Positions 26,552-34,538 of a DNA stretch of 64,000 bases are shown one piece after another. Every line of letters starts with the position of its first letter. The first letter of the stretch is position 1. The stretch spans positions 744,001 to 808,000 of the forward strand of contig CAVUFC010000022.1 in NCBI GenBank assembly GCA_963740605.1, in the 5' to 3' direction. A program made the position numbers and the translations under genes. This DNA is from DASSUW01 sp963740605 (lineage in GTDB: Bacteria > Actinomycetota > Thermoleophilia > Solirubrobacterales > Solirubrobacteraceae). The notes beneath the pieces are model-generated. The model had not been told where the DNA came from. It searched no databases and saw nothing but the letters and a program-made list of their open reading frames with translations.

Positions 26552-27615
26552 ACGAGGCTCTCGTCGATCTCGATCGGCTCCCACGTGCCGCTCTTCATCG
26601 AGCGGTAGCAGGCGTCGAGCGCGCAGTTGACGATGTAGCCGTCCACGAAGGTCTCGCGCGGCTCGGTGCCGTCGCGGAAGCAGTCGACGAAGTGGCGCAT
26701 CTCCTGCGTGTAGCCGTACACGCGCGCCTCCTCGGGGATGGGATAGACGAAGCCGGTCTCGGCATCGGCCTTCTCCATCAGGTACCCGGCGGGGTTGGTG
26801 ATGAAGCCGTAGACGGGCGTCTCGGTGGTGTCCGTGACGAGACGCCCGCCGCTGCCGGTGATCTCGTTGCGCAGCTCCATGCCGCCCTTCATCGACCAGC
26901 TCGACTCGGTAATCGAGATGCCGCCGTTGGCGAACTTGATCAGCGCGACGGCGTTGTCCTCGCCGGTGGTCTTGTCGGCGTGGCTGAGCGTCGCGCCCCA
27001 GGCGAATGCCTCGGTCATCGCGATGTCCTTGCCGAAGAAGTAGCGCGCGGCCTCGATCGTGTGGCAGCCCATGTCGAGCAGGGCGCCGCCGCCGGCCGTG
27101 TCGGCATCCCAGAAGTGCGGCGCGTGCGGGCCGGAGTGGGCCTCGCGGGCGCGGACGGAGATGACGTCGCCGATCGCGCCCTGCTCGATCATCTCGCGGG
27201 CGCGCACGACGCTCGGCGAGAACACCTCGGTCTCGGCGTAGCCGTGCATGACGCCGGCGTCCTTGACGATCCGCAGGATGTCGGCCGACTCCGCCGGGTT
27301 GCGGGCCAGCGGCTTCGTGCAGACGATCGCCTTGCCGGCGCTCGCGGCGGCCCGGATCGCGTCCACGTGCATGTGGTTCGGGAGCGCGACGACGACGATG
27401 TCGATCTCTTCGTCGACGACGAGCTGGTCGACCTCGGTGTAGTGCCGCGGGATGTCGTGGCGGCGCCCGAACTCGTCCGCACGCTCGGCGCTGCGGCTGT
27501 AGTTCGCCACCACATGGGCACCCGGGACGTCCCACAGCCCGTCCATGTAGAACTCGGCGACAAAGCCCGACCCGAGGAGGCCGAGGCTGACTGTTTGATG
27601 ATGTCCGTGGGGCAT
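26548..27615 (-). CDS. Gfo/Idh/MocA-family oxidoreductase (first gene of ABC-transporter operon)
   Basis: 355 aa. Rossmann loop LGLLGSGFVAEFYMDG, catalytic Lys in VCTKPLARNP (CTKP instead of the common EKP), and GALLDMGCHTIEAARYFFG with the conserved Asp/His. I use the ATG at 27615 (MPHGHHQTVS); a TTG at 27642 would put an operator palindrome inside the gene. No Shine-Dalgarno precedes it, so a short or absent leader is likely. Head gene of the minus arm of the divergent amino-sugar locus. Confidence 0.88.
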   Translation of the reverse strand: MPHGHHQTVSLGLLGSGFVAEFYMDGLWDVPGAHVVANYSRSAERADEFGRRHDIPRHYTEVDQLVVDEEIDIVVVALPNHMHVDAIRAAASAGKAIVCTKPLARNPAESADILRIVKDAGVMHGYAETEVFSPSVVRAREMIEQGAIGDVISVRAREAHSGPHAPHFWDADTAGGGALLDMGCHTIEAARYFFGKDIAMTEAFAWGATLSHADKTTGEDNAVALIKFANGGISITESSWSMKGGMELRNEITGSGGRLVTDTTETPVYGFITNPAGYLMEKADAETGFVYPIPEEARVYGYTQEMRHFVDCFRDGTEPRETFVDGYIVNCALDACYRSMKSGTWEPIEIDESLV

Positions 27616-27617
27616 CC

Positions 27618-27644
27618 GTCTAGTTGTGTAGACAGGTTGCAACC
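27618..27644. promoter_or_regulatory. Divergent operator region with two palindromes
   Basis: GTCTAGTTGTGTAGAC (27618-27633) is an interrupted inverted repeat containing GTTGTGTAGACAGG, 12 of 14 bases identical to the operator at 9038-9051. Adjacent GGTTGCAACC (27635-27644) is a perfect 10-bp palindrome. They lie in the 48-bp gap between the Gfo/Idh and SDR genes and could control both. Confidence 0.6.
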
Positions 27645-27663
27645 TAGAGCCGGGAGCGGAGGG

Positions 27664-28365
27664 ATGTCAAGGGGCGAACGAACCAGCGAGGTTGCACTTG
27701 TGACAGGGGCTGCCGGCGGCATCGGAAGTGCCGTATGCGCCGCGCTGACGCACGCCGGTTACGAGGTCGTGGGCGTCGATCGCGAGCAGGCCGACCTGTG
27801 CGACGAGGCCGCCGTCGCGGCGGTGTTCTCGCGGCTGGAGCGGCTTGATCTGGTGGTCTGCGCGCACGGCGGCAGCGGGCGCCGGTTCGGCGACGGCCCG
27901 GTCGACGCATGCACCCTCGAGGGCTGGGACGGGACGCTCGCGATGAACCTGACGAGCGTCTTCCTGGTGTGCCGTGGTGCGATCCCGCTCCTGCGGGCGG
28001 GTGGGTGCGGAGCGATCGTCACGGTGGCTTCGGTGCTCGGCCTGGTGGGCGGCGACCGCGACTTCGCCACGCACGCGTACGCGGCCAGCAAGGGCGCCTT
28101 GATCGCGCTGACGCGCTCGATGGCCGTCACCTATGCGGGAGACGGAATCCGCTGCAACGTCGTCGCCCCGGGGCTTATCGCGACGCCGATGAGCGAGCGG
28201 GCGCAGCGCGATCCGGCGATCCGGGCGCGACTGGGCGAGCTGCAGCCGCTGACCGGCGACTTCGGCCGCCCCGAGGACGTCGCGGACGCGGTTGTCTATC
28301 TCGCCGGAGCGCCGTTCGTGACCGGTACGGTGCTGACCGTGGACGGCGGCTGGACAGCGCGGTGA
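27664..28365 (+). CDS. Short-chain dehydrogenase/reductase
   Basis: 233 aa classical SDR. Cofactor loop TGAAGGIGSAV, structural NAG-like region CAHGGSG, catalytic Ser in VTVASVLG, and YAASKGAL with catalytic Tyr and Lys; C-terminal FVTGTVLTVDGGW is the family ending. GGAG upstream of the ATG serves as ribosome binding site. First gene of the plus arm; its stop overlaps the ROK kinase GTG. Confidence 0.9.
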   Translation: MSRGERTSEVALVTGAAGGIGSAVCAALTHAGYEVVGVDREQADLCDEAAVAAVFSRLERLDLVVCAHGGSGRRFGDGPVDACTLEGWDGTLAMNLTSVFLVCRGAIPLLRAGGCGAIVTVASVLGLVGGDRDFATHAYAASKGALIALTRSMAVTYAGDGIRCNVVAPGLIATPMSERAQRDPAIRARLGELQPLTGDFGRPEDVADAVVYLAGAPFVTGTVLTVDGGWTAR

Positions 28366-29294
28366 TCCTGCACCTCGGCCTCGACCTCGGCGGCACCAAC
28401 ATCAAGTGTGCGGTCGTCGACGACGCGCTGCGCGTGCTCGCCACCGGCTCGTGCCCGAGCGACGCAGCGGACGGCGAGGCCGCGGTGCTGGGGCGCGTGG
28501 CGGCGCTCGGTCGCGAGACCGTCTCGCCGTTCGGCGAGCCGAGCACCGCCGGGCTCGCGCTGCCCGGGCACTTCGATGCGGGCGCCGGCGTCCTGCTGCC
28601 GAACCTGCTCGGCGACTGGGTCGGGCGGCCGATCGCGGGCCCGGTCGGTGAGGCCCTCGGGGTGCCGGTGACGCTGGTGAACGACGTGCGCGCGTTGACC
28701 CTGGCCGAGTTGCGGCTGGGCGCGGGGCGGGGCGCCTGTGATCTGGTGTGCATCGCCCTCGGAACCGGCGTCGGCGGCGGCGTGGTGATCGGTGGCCGGC
28801 TGCATCTCGGCCTCGGGCACGCCGGGGAGATCGGCCACACCACGGTCGAGCCGGACGGGCCGCTGTGCGGCTGCGGCAACCGCGGCTGCCTGGACCGGGT
28901 GGCCGGCGCCGACGCCATCGCGGCGCTGGCGGGACAGCCGACGGTGGCGGCGGCCGCCGAAGCCGCGCGGGGCGGCGACGCGGTCGCGACCGCCGCGTTT
29001 GCGCAGGCCGGCACCTACGTGGGGCGCGCGCTGGCGGGCGCGGTCGTGTTGCTGTGGCCGGAGCGCGTGGTCGTCGGCGGCGGCGTCGCCGACGCGGGCG
29101 AGCTGCTGCTCGCGCCGGTTCGCGATGAGCTGCGCCGCCGCGCCTGCGTCGCGCCCATCGATGACATCCCGGTCGTGGCCGCCGAGCTCGGCCCGGTGGC
29201 GGGTGCGGTCGGTGCCGCGCTGTGGGCCGCCGACAGTGGCGCCGACCCGCGCGGTCTCGCTGCCGCCGAGAGCCGCGGTCTCGCGACGCCATGA
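28362..29294 (+). CDS. ROK-family sugar kinase
   Basis: 310 aa, GTG start in a GTGA overlap. ATP-binding LGLDLGGTNIKCAVV, active-site VNDVRALTLAE (catalytic Asp), GTGVGGGVVIGG, and the zinc-binding CGCGNRGCLD that marks ROK proteins. No N-terminal HTH, so it is a kinase, not a repressor. With NagA encoded immediately downstream, N-acetylglucosamine or N-acetylmannosamine kinase activity is the leading guess. Confidence 0.9.
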   Translation: MILHLGLDLGGTNIKCAVVDDALRVLATGSCPSDAADGEAAVLGRVAALGRETVSPFGEPSTAGLALPGHFDAGAGVLLPNLLGDWVGRPIAGPVGEALGVPVTLVNDVRALTLAELRLGAGRGACDLVCIALGTGVGGGVVIGGRLHLGLGHAGEIGHTTVEPDGPLCGCGNRGCLDRVAGADAIAALAGQPTVAAAAEAARGGDAVATAAFAQAGTYVGRALAGAVVLLWPERVVVGGGVADAGELLLAPVRDELRRRACVAPIDDIPVVAAELGPVAGAVGAALWAADSGADPRGLAAAESRGLATP

Positions 29295-30370
29295 GGCTCG
29301 GCGTCGCCTCTGCGCTCGTCGGTGGCGAGCTGGTCGCCGGTGACGTGTCGGTCGAGGACGGCCGCATCGAGGGGGTCGGGCTGGCGCGCGCGGGGACGGG
29401 TACGGCGGTGCCGGGCTTCGTCGAGGTCCAGGTCAACGGCTTCGCCGGGGTCGACTTCCTCGCGGCCTCGCCGGCCGACTACGCCACCGCCACCGCGGCG
29501 CTGGCCGCGACCGGCGTGACGTCCTACGTCCCCACGCTCATCACGGCGCCGGCCGACGCGTATCGGGACGCGCTACGCGCGCTCGCCGCCGCGACGCCGC
29601 GACCTCTCGGCGCCCACCTGGAGGGCCCGTTCCTGTCACCGGACTGGCCCGGCGCCCACCCGCCCGAGCATCTGCGGGCGCCTGACCTCGCGCTGGTCGA
29701 CGAGCTGCGCGCGATCGGCCCGATCACAACGATGACGCTCGCGCCGGAGCTGCCCGGCGCGCTCAACCTCATCGGCGCCCTGGTCGAGCGCGGGATCGTC
29801 GTCCACATCGGCCATACCGACGCCGACGCGGTGACCGCCCACGCAGCGTTCGATCGCGGCGCCCGCGCGCTCACCCACATCCACAACGCGCACCGCCGCT
29901 TCCGGCCGCGCGATCCCGGCCCGGCCGGCGTCGCGCTCACCCGCCCCGACGTGACCGTCACCGCGATCGTCGACGGCGTGCACCTCGCGCCCGAGACGGC
30001 GGGCAGCGCCTGGCTCGCGGCCCGGGAGCGGTTCTGCCTCGTCACCGACGCGATCGCGGCCGCCGGTCAGGGCGACGGCACGTTCAGGATGGGCGAGCGC
30101 GAGGTCCACGTCGCCGACGGCGCCTCCCGGCTCACCGACGGCACGCTCGCCGGCAGCGTCGTGACGATGGACCGCGCGATCCGCGAGCTCGTCGCGCTCG
30201 GCGCCTCCCTCCCCGAGGCGGTCGCCGCCGCCACGACGGCGCCCGCCCGCCTGGTCGGCCGCGACGACCTCGGCGTGCTCGCTCCCGGCGCCCGCGCCGA
30301 CCTCGTCGTGCTCGACGACGATCTCCACGTCGTCCGCACGATTGTTGATGGCGTCGAGATCACCCGGTGA
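29291..30370 (+). CDS. nagA: N-acetylglucosamine-6-phosphate deacetylase
   Basis: 359 aa amidohydrolase. Key NagA positions are present: HLEGPFLSP (Glu metal ligand), HIGHTDADAV (His), LTHIHNAH (His; the usual NAM is NAH here), IVDGVHLAP and LVTDAIAAAG (catalytic Asp). It removes the acetyl group from N-acetylamino-sugar 6-phosphate, releasing acetate. ATGA overlap with the kinase gene. No nagB deaminase is present in the window; the SIS protein across the divergent promoter might replace it. Confidence 0.88.
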   Translation: MRLGVASALVGGELVAGDVSVEDGRIEGVGLARAGTGTAVPGFVEVQVNGFAGVDFLAASPADYATATAALAATGVTSYVPTLITAPADAYRDALRALAAATPRPLGAHLEGPFLSPDWPGAHPPEHLRAPDLALVDELRAIGPITTMTLAPELPGALNLIGALVERGIVVHIGHTDADAVTAHAAFDRGARALTHIHNAHRRFRPRDPGPAGVALTRPDVTVTAIVDGVHLAPETAGSAWLAARERFCLVTDAIAAAGQGDGTFRMGEREVHVADGASRLTDGTLAGSVVTMDRAIRELVALGASLPEAVAAATTAPARLVGRDDLGVLAPGARADLVVLDDDLHVVRTIVDGVEITR

Positions 30371-30412
30371 GGGTGATGACCAATCCGGCGGGATTCGATT
30401 TGATGTCGCGCG

Positions 30413-32620
30413 ATGGGACGTCTGCGAGTGCACGGGGTGGGGTTGCTCGCCGTGCTCGCCCTTATCGGCCCCGGAGCCGGAGCGGCGAGCGGCCAACAGC
30501 CCCCTGATCCCGACGGGGACGGGACCGACTACTTCCTCACGATCGCGGCCCGTTCGTGCCCGTCGTACGAGTCCATCACCGCCAACCTCGCCCGCAACAA
30601 CATCCAGGAGAGCCTGAGGGACCTGGGGGCGGACACGCTCTACACCTCAGGCGAGCCGATCAAGCCGGCGAAGGAGAATGCCGGGCAGCCGGACTGCACG
30701 CCGATCACGGGATGGAAGTTCACGCTCGGGAAGGGGATCGGCGGTCCGGTGAAGGGGCCCTGGGGCGCACTGTCGATCGTCACGTCTCCGTTCTCTACCG
30801 ACATCACGACGCTCGGATCCGTCCCCGATCGCGACAGCATGGGCCGCGTCAAGCCCGGGACGTCGATCGGCGGCGCCACCACGATCGAGCTCACGTCCGA
30901 TCAGGCGAAGCTGGCCGCGAGGTCGAGCTCGCTCTGGATCCAGGGCGGCACGACGACTGATCCCGTGCTCGACACCGTGTTCCCGAACCAGTACGCGTTC
31001 GGGGCGCTGCGCTGCGCGATTGACAACCTCAACGGCGACAACGTCGAGTGGATCCAGTTCCCGAGTGGCAGCCGGAGCGTGTACTGCTACGCCTACTACG
31101 TGACGCCGCCGCCGGACAGTGGCACGATCATCGTCAAGAAGCGCGTGACGGACCCGCCGAACGCTGACCAGACGTTCACGTTCCAGGGCAACATCTCGTA
31201 CACGCCCGATCAGACGTTCCAGCTCGCGGTGAACAACGGGAGCACGCCGTCAGCGACGTTCTACCGTGCCGAGACACAGTTGGGCGACGATCCGTGGACG
31301 GTGCGCGAGCTCGTGCCCGCCGGCTGGAACCTCACGGGCCTCAGTTGCGCCCACGGCGCCAGTACGGTCGCCACCGACCTCGCGAGCGCGTCGGCATCGA
31401 TCGTGCTCGCCGCCGGCGACACCGTGACCTGTACCTACACCGATGCGCTGCACCCGCCGCCTGGCCAGCTCTTCCTATCCAAGATCACGTTCGGCGGCAT
31501 CGGCACATTCCCGTTCCGCGTGCGCGATGAGGACCGCGACACCGTGGGTCAGTCGTCGGCAACCACGACGCAGCCGCGCGTCGTGACCGACGCGACACCC
31601 AACCCGCTCGACCTCGATGCGGGCACGTACCGCATCTCCGAACGACTCCCCGTGACTCGAGGGGGCCGCTGGCATCAGGTCGGCGTGACGTGCGGCGCCA
31701 AGCGCCGCGAGCTCACCACAGGCCGGTCGGCCCGGGTGCAGATCACAGCCGGCAAGGGCGCCGCCTGCGTCTTCGAGAACCGCTTCGTGCCGCGGGGACG
31801 GCTCGCGATCGTCAAGCACACGCGCGGGAGCGCCGGGACGACAGGGTTCGTGATCTCGCCGCTCGCCGATCCGACGAAGCAGCACACGCAGACCGCGGTC
31901 ACCCACCGCGCCGGCGGGACGGCAATCGCCCGCGGCGACTCCCTGCGCCGGCTCAAGCTTGGTCGCTACGTCATCCAGGAGACCGGCACGTCGTCGTCGG
32001 AGAAGGGGCGTTGGACACTGCTCGCGGCGATCTGCAGCGACCGCCTCAAGCCGTTCGATCAAGGCCAGATCGTGGTGCGCCTGACGACGCGGCGCCCGCG
32101 CGCGGTGTGCGCGTTCATCAACGCCTTCACGCCCGACGTGGACCCCGTGCCGCCGGAGCCGCCGACCCCGCCGACCCCGAGCCCCCCGCCGGAGACCGAC
32201 CTCGTCATCACCAAGCGCGCACTGAAGAGCCCGGTGAACTTCGGCCGCATCGCCACGTTCGAGATCACCGTGCGCAACGCCGGCGAGATCGCGGCGGAGC
32301 AGGTCGTCGTGGCCGACGATCCTGGCCCCAACGCGCAGCTCGTCTCGGCGACTCCGAGCCAGGGTGGCTGCAACGAGGCCACGCCGGTGATCTGCCGCCT
32401 CGGCACGATCGCGCCTGGCGCGCAGGCGACGATCCGTGTCCGGGTCCGCGCGATCGGCACGCCGACGATCGAGAACGTCGCGGTCACCGGCTCCTCGACG
32501 CCAGAGACGACCACCGACAACAACATCGACCGCGCCTCGGTCCGCGTGCGGTCGCAGGGCGGCACCCTCGGGCAGCGCGAGGCGTGCCCCGCGAGCGTCG
32601 TCGCGCGCATGGCCTGCTGA
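30413..32620 (+). CDS. Large secreted multi-domain protein with prealbumin-like repeats and a DUF11 domain
   Basis: 735 aa. Signal peptide to about residue 25 (LAVLALIGPGAGAASG). An N-terminal region of about 200 residues is unrecognised. Three repeats of about 110 residues follow, each an Ig/prealbumin-like beta sandwich that starts with a basic strand (IIVKKRVTDPP, LFLSKITFGG, LAIVKHTRG) and ends with a Cys strand (CTYTDA, CVFENRF, CAFINAF). Then come a proline-rich linker and a DUF11 domain (DLVITKRALKSPVNFG...). No LPXTG anchor or C-terminal helix, so it is probably released or wall-associated. Confidence 0.82.
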   Translation: MGRLRVHGVGLLAVLALIGPGAGAASGQQPPDPDGDGTDYFLTIAARSCPSYESITANLARNNIQESLRDLGADTLYTSGEPIKPAKENAGQPDCTPITGWKFTLGKGIGGPVKGPWGALSIVTSPFSTDITTLGSVPDRDSMGRVKPGTSIGGATTIELTSDQAKLAARSSSLWIQGGTTTDPVLDTVFPNQYAFGALRCAIDNLNGDNVEWIQFPSGSRSVYCYAYYVTPPPDSGTIIVKKRVTDPPNADQTFTFQGNISYTPDQTFQLAVNNGSTPSATFYRAETQLGDDPWTVRELVPAGWNLTGLSCAHGASTVATDLASASASIVLAAGDTVTCTYTDALHPPPGQLFLSKITFGGIGTFPFRVRDEDRDTVGQSSATTTQPRVVTDATPNPLDLDAGTYRISERLPVTRGGRWHQVGVTCGAKRRELTTGRSARVQITAGKGAACVFENRFVPRGRLAIVKHTRGSAGTTGFVISPLADPTKQHTQTAVTHRAGGTAIARGDSLRRLKLGRYVIQETGTSSSEKGRWTLLAAICSDRLKPFDQGQIVVRLTTRRPRAVCAFINAFTPDVDPVPPEPPTPPTPSPPPETDLVITKRALKSPVNFGRIATFEITVRNAGEIAAEQVVVADDPGPNAQLVSATPSQGGCNEATPVICRLGTIAPGAQATIRVRVRAIGTPTIENVAVTGSSTPETTTDNNIDRASVRVRSQGGTLGQREACPASVVARMAC

Positions 32621-32634
32621 CTCGATGTAAACGA

Positions 32635-32658
32635 GGCCGCGCTGGCACGCACGCGGCC
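32635..32658. terminator. Hairpin between convergent genes
   Basis: GGCCGCG (32635-32641), 10-nt loop, CGCGGCC (32652-32658). It sits between the large secreted protein gene and the convergent 70-aa gene and may end transcription from both sides. Confidence 0.45.
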
Positions 32659-32667
32659 CCGCGAGGC

Positions 32668-32880
32668 TCAGCAGCCGATGTGGCGAATCGGGTCGCAGAT
32701 GCCGCCGTCCCGCATGATGAGTCCCTGGGCCGTAGCGGGCGCGGTCTGCACCGGCGCAGGCGCTGCCGTGACGGACGCCGGTGTCGCCGCGAGCGACGGG
32801 GTGGCGAAGAGCGCGGCGGTGGTGACGACCGCGGCCGGGAGTGCGACGAACATCGAACGACGCGTGCGCGTGGCGTTCAT
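32668..32880 (-). CDS. Small secreted peptide with C-terminal CDPIRHIGC
   Basis: 70 aa. Clear signal peptide (basic MNATRTRRS, hydrophobic FVALPAAVVTTAALFATP, cleavage after SLA-A). An Ala/Pro/Thr-rich spacer follows, and the peptide ends GGICDPIRHIGC with two cysteines seven residues apart that could form a disulfide. AAAGGG lies about 10 nt upstream of the ATG. No homologue recognised; it may be a structural or signalling peptide. Confidence 0.6.
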   Translation of the reverse strand: MNATRTRRSMFVALPAAVVTTAALFATPSLAATPASVTAAPAPVQTAPATAQGLIMRDGGICDPIRHIGC

Positions 32881-32986
32881 GGCTGAGTTGCCCTTTCTGG
32901 ACGCGATTGATCGGTCGAGCGCACGATCTCCTGCTCCTGTTGCCGAAGCCTTGGCCTTGGCTTAGCGAATCGTTGGCCGCGACCGG

Positions 32987-34504
32987 TCAGGCGGCGACGA
33001 CGGCGCCGCCGCGGCGCGGGTCGCCGCCGCCGTCGAGCGCGCCGCTCTGCGGGTGCCGCTCGACCGCCTGGCAGCCGCCGAAGAACAGGTTGCGGTCGCG
33101 GAACCAGGCCATCGTGTGGCCGGCGTCCTCGATCGGGCCGGCGTCGATCCCCGGCTCGGCGTAGACGAGACCGTCCTCGAAGTGCAGCCGCGGCGCCTCG
33201 ACCGCGTCGACCGCGGTCATGCCGCGGTCGATCACGTTGACGATCACCTGCAGCAGCGTCGAGCGGATCCGGTTCGAGCCCGCTGAGCCGACCGCGAGCT
33301 CGGGCGCACCGTCGGTGCCGAGCACGACTGTCGGCGCCATCATCGAAGGCAGCCGCCGGCCCGGCGGATGGGTGAAGAAGCCGAGCGGCGAGAGGTCCTG
33401 CTCGCCCATCATGTTGTTGACGTGGACGCCCGTGCCGGGCACGACGACCCCGGAGCCTTCGCCGTTCGTGCACGTGACCGCGCACGCCCAACCGTCGCCG
33501 TCGAGCACCGAGATGTGCGTCGTCGAGCCGAGCCGGCTCGCCATGAAGTGGGCGAGGAAGCCGGGCTCCGGCAGCCCGGTCAGGAACTCCGGCGTGCGCT
33601 CGGACTGGGCGCGTTCCATCGCCTCCACGAGCGCGAGCGAGGCGGGCGGGCCGTCCGTGCGCTCCAGGAGCGCGAGCGCGTAGGCGAGCAGGGTGCCGCC
33701 GGCGCTCGGCGGCGGGTTGGTGAGCACGTCGCGCCCGCGGTAGTGGACGTGCACCGGCTCGCGCGGCACAGCCCCGTACGCGGCGAGGTCCGCGTGTGTG
33801 AGCACGCCTCCCTGCGCGCACACGTAGTCGGAGATCGCGGCGGCGAGATCGCCTTCGTAGAACGGGTCCGCGCCCTCGGCGCCGAGCCGTTCGAGCGTGT
33901 CGGCCAGCGGCGGGTCGCGGAAGCGATCGCCGGTCGTCGGGCGCCTGCCGTCGGGCATGAACAGCTCGCGCGCCTCGGGCGTGGCCGAGTAGATCGGCTC
34001 GAGGATCTCGAACACGTACGCCTGCGACGAATTGATGACCACTCCGTCGCGGGCGAGCGCGGCCGCCGGGGCCACGAGATCGGCCAACGGGACGGTGCCG
34101 AACCGCTCAGCCGCCGCGCAGATCCCCGCCGGCGTGCCGTACGTCCCGCACGACGCGGCGCCGATGTGGAACACCTGCACGGCGTCTCCGAACGAGACGT
34201 CGACGGCGATCAGCGGCGCGCGCGCCGAGAGGTCGACGCCACGGCCGGGCGCCTCGACGAAGAAGTCGAGCAGCACGGGCGCGCCGTCGGCCGGCGCGAC
34301 GAGCATGTAGCCGCCGGCACCCAGCCCGGTGAGCAGCGGCTCGGCGACGAATGACGTGAGCATCGCCGCCAGCGCGGCGTCGACCGCGTTGCCGCCGGCG
34401 CGGAGGATCTCCGCGCCCGCGGATGCGGTCAGCGGGTGGCCGGCCGCAACGACGCCGCCGACCACACCGTTACGGTCGCCACGAATGGCGACCGTCCCAG
34501 TCAT
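32987..34504 (-). CDS. ggt: Gamma-glutamyltransferase family protein
   Basis: 505 aa, slightly short for the family. Autoprocessing/catalytic Thr is in GSTTHISVLD, followed by the small-subunit segments TCTNGEGSGVVVPGTGVHVNN and GRRLPSMMAPTVV; the large subunit has AGGNAVDAALAAML and EPLLTGLGAGGYM. No signal peptide, so a cytoplasmic or non-classical location. Family members cleave glutathione or acylate side chains (some are cephalosporin/GL-7-ACA acylases). It follows ftsZ by 34 bp on the same strand. Confidence 0.88.
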   Translation of the reverse strand: MTGTVAIRGDRNGVVGGVVAAGHPLTASAGAEILRAGGNAVDAALAAMLTSFVAEPLLTGLGAGGYMLVAPADGAPVLLDFFVEAPGRGVDLSARAPLIAVDVSFGDAVQVFHIGAASCGTYGTPAGICAAAERFGTVPLADLVAPAAALARDGVVINSSQAYVFEILEPIYSATPEARELFMPDGRRPTTGDRFRDPPLADTLERLGAEGADPFYEGDLAAAISDYVCAQGGVLTHADLAAYGAVPREPVHVHYRGRDVLTNPPPSAGGTLLAYALALLERTDGPPASLALVEAMERAQSERTPEFLTGLPEPGFLAHFMASRLGSTTHISVLDGDGWACAVTCTNGEGSGVVVPGTGVHVNNMMGEQDLSPLGFFTHPPGRRLPSMMAPTVVLGTDGAPELAVGSAGSNRIRSTLLQVIVNVIDRGMTAVDAVEAPRLHFEDGLVYAEPGIDAGPIEDAGHTMAWFRDRNLFFGGCQAVERHPQSGALDGGGDPRRGGAVVAA

Positions 34505-34538
34505 GGCGCCGGCCGGATGAAGGCAAGGGCGATCTAGC

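Noticed and set aside
32987..34504. Signal peptide on the gamma-glutamyltransferase
   Set aside because: The N-terminus (MTGTVAIRGDRNGVV) is not hydrophobic enough, and no better upstream start exists before ftsZ.
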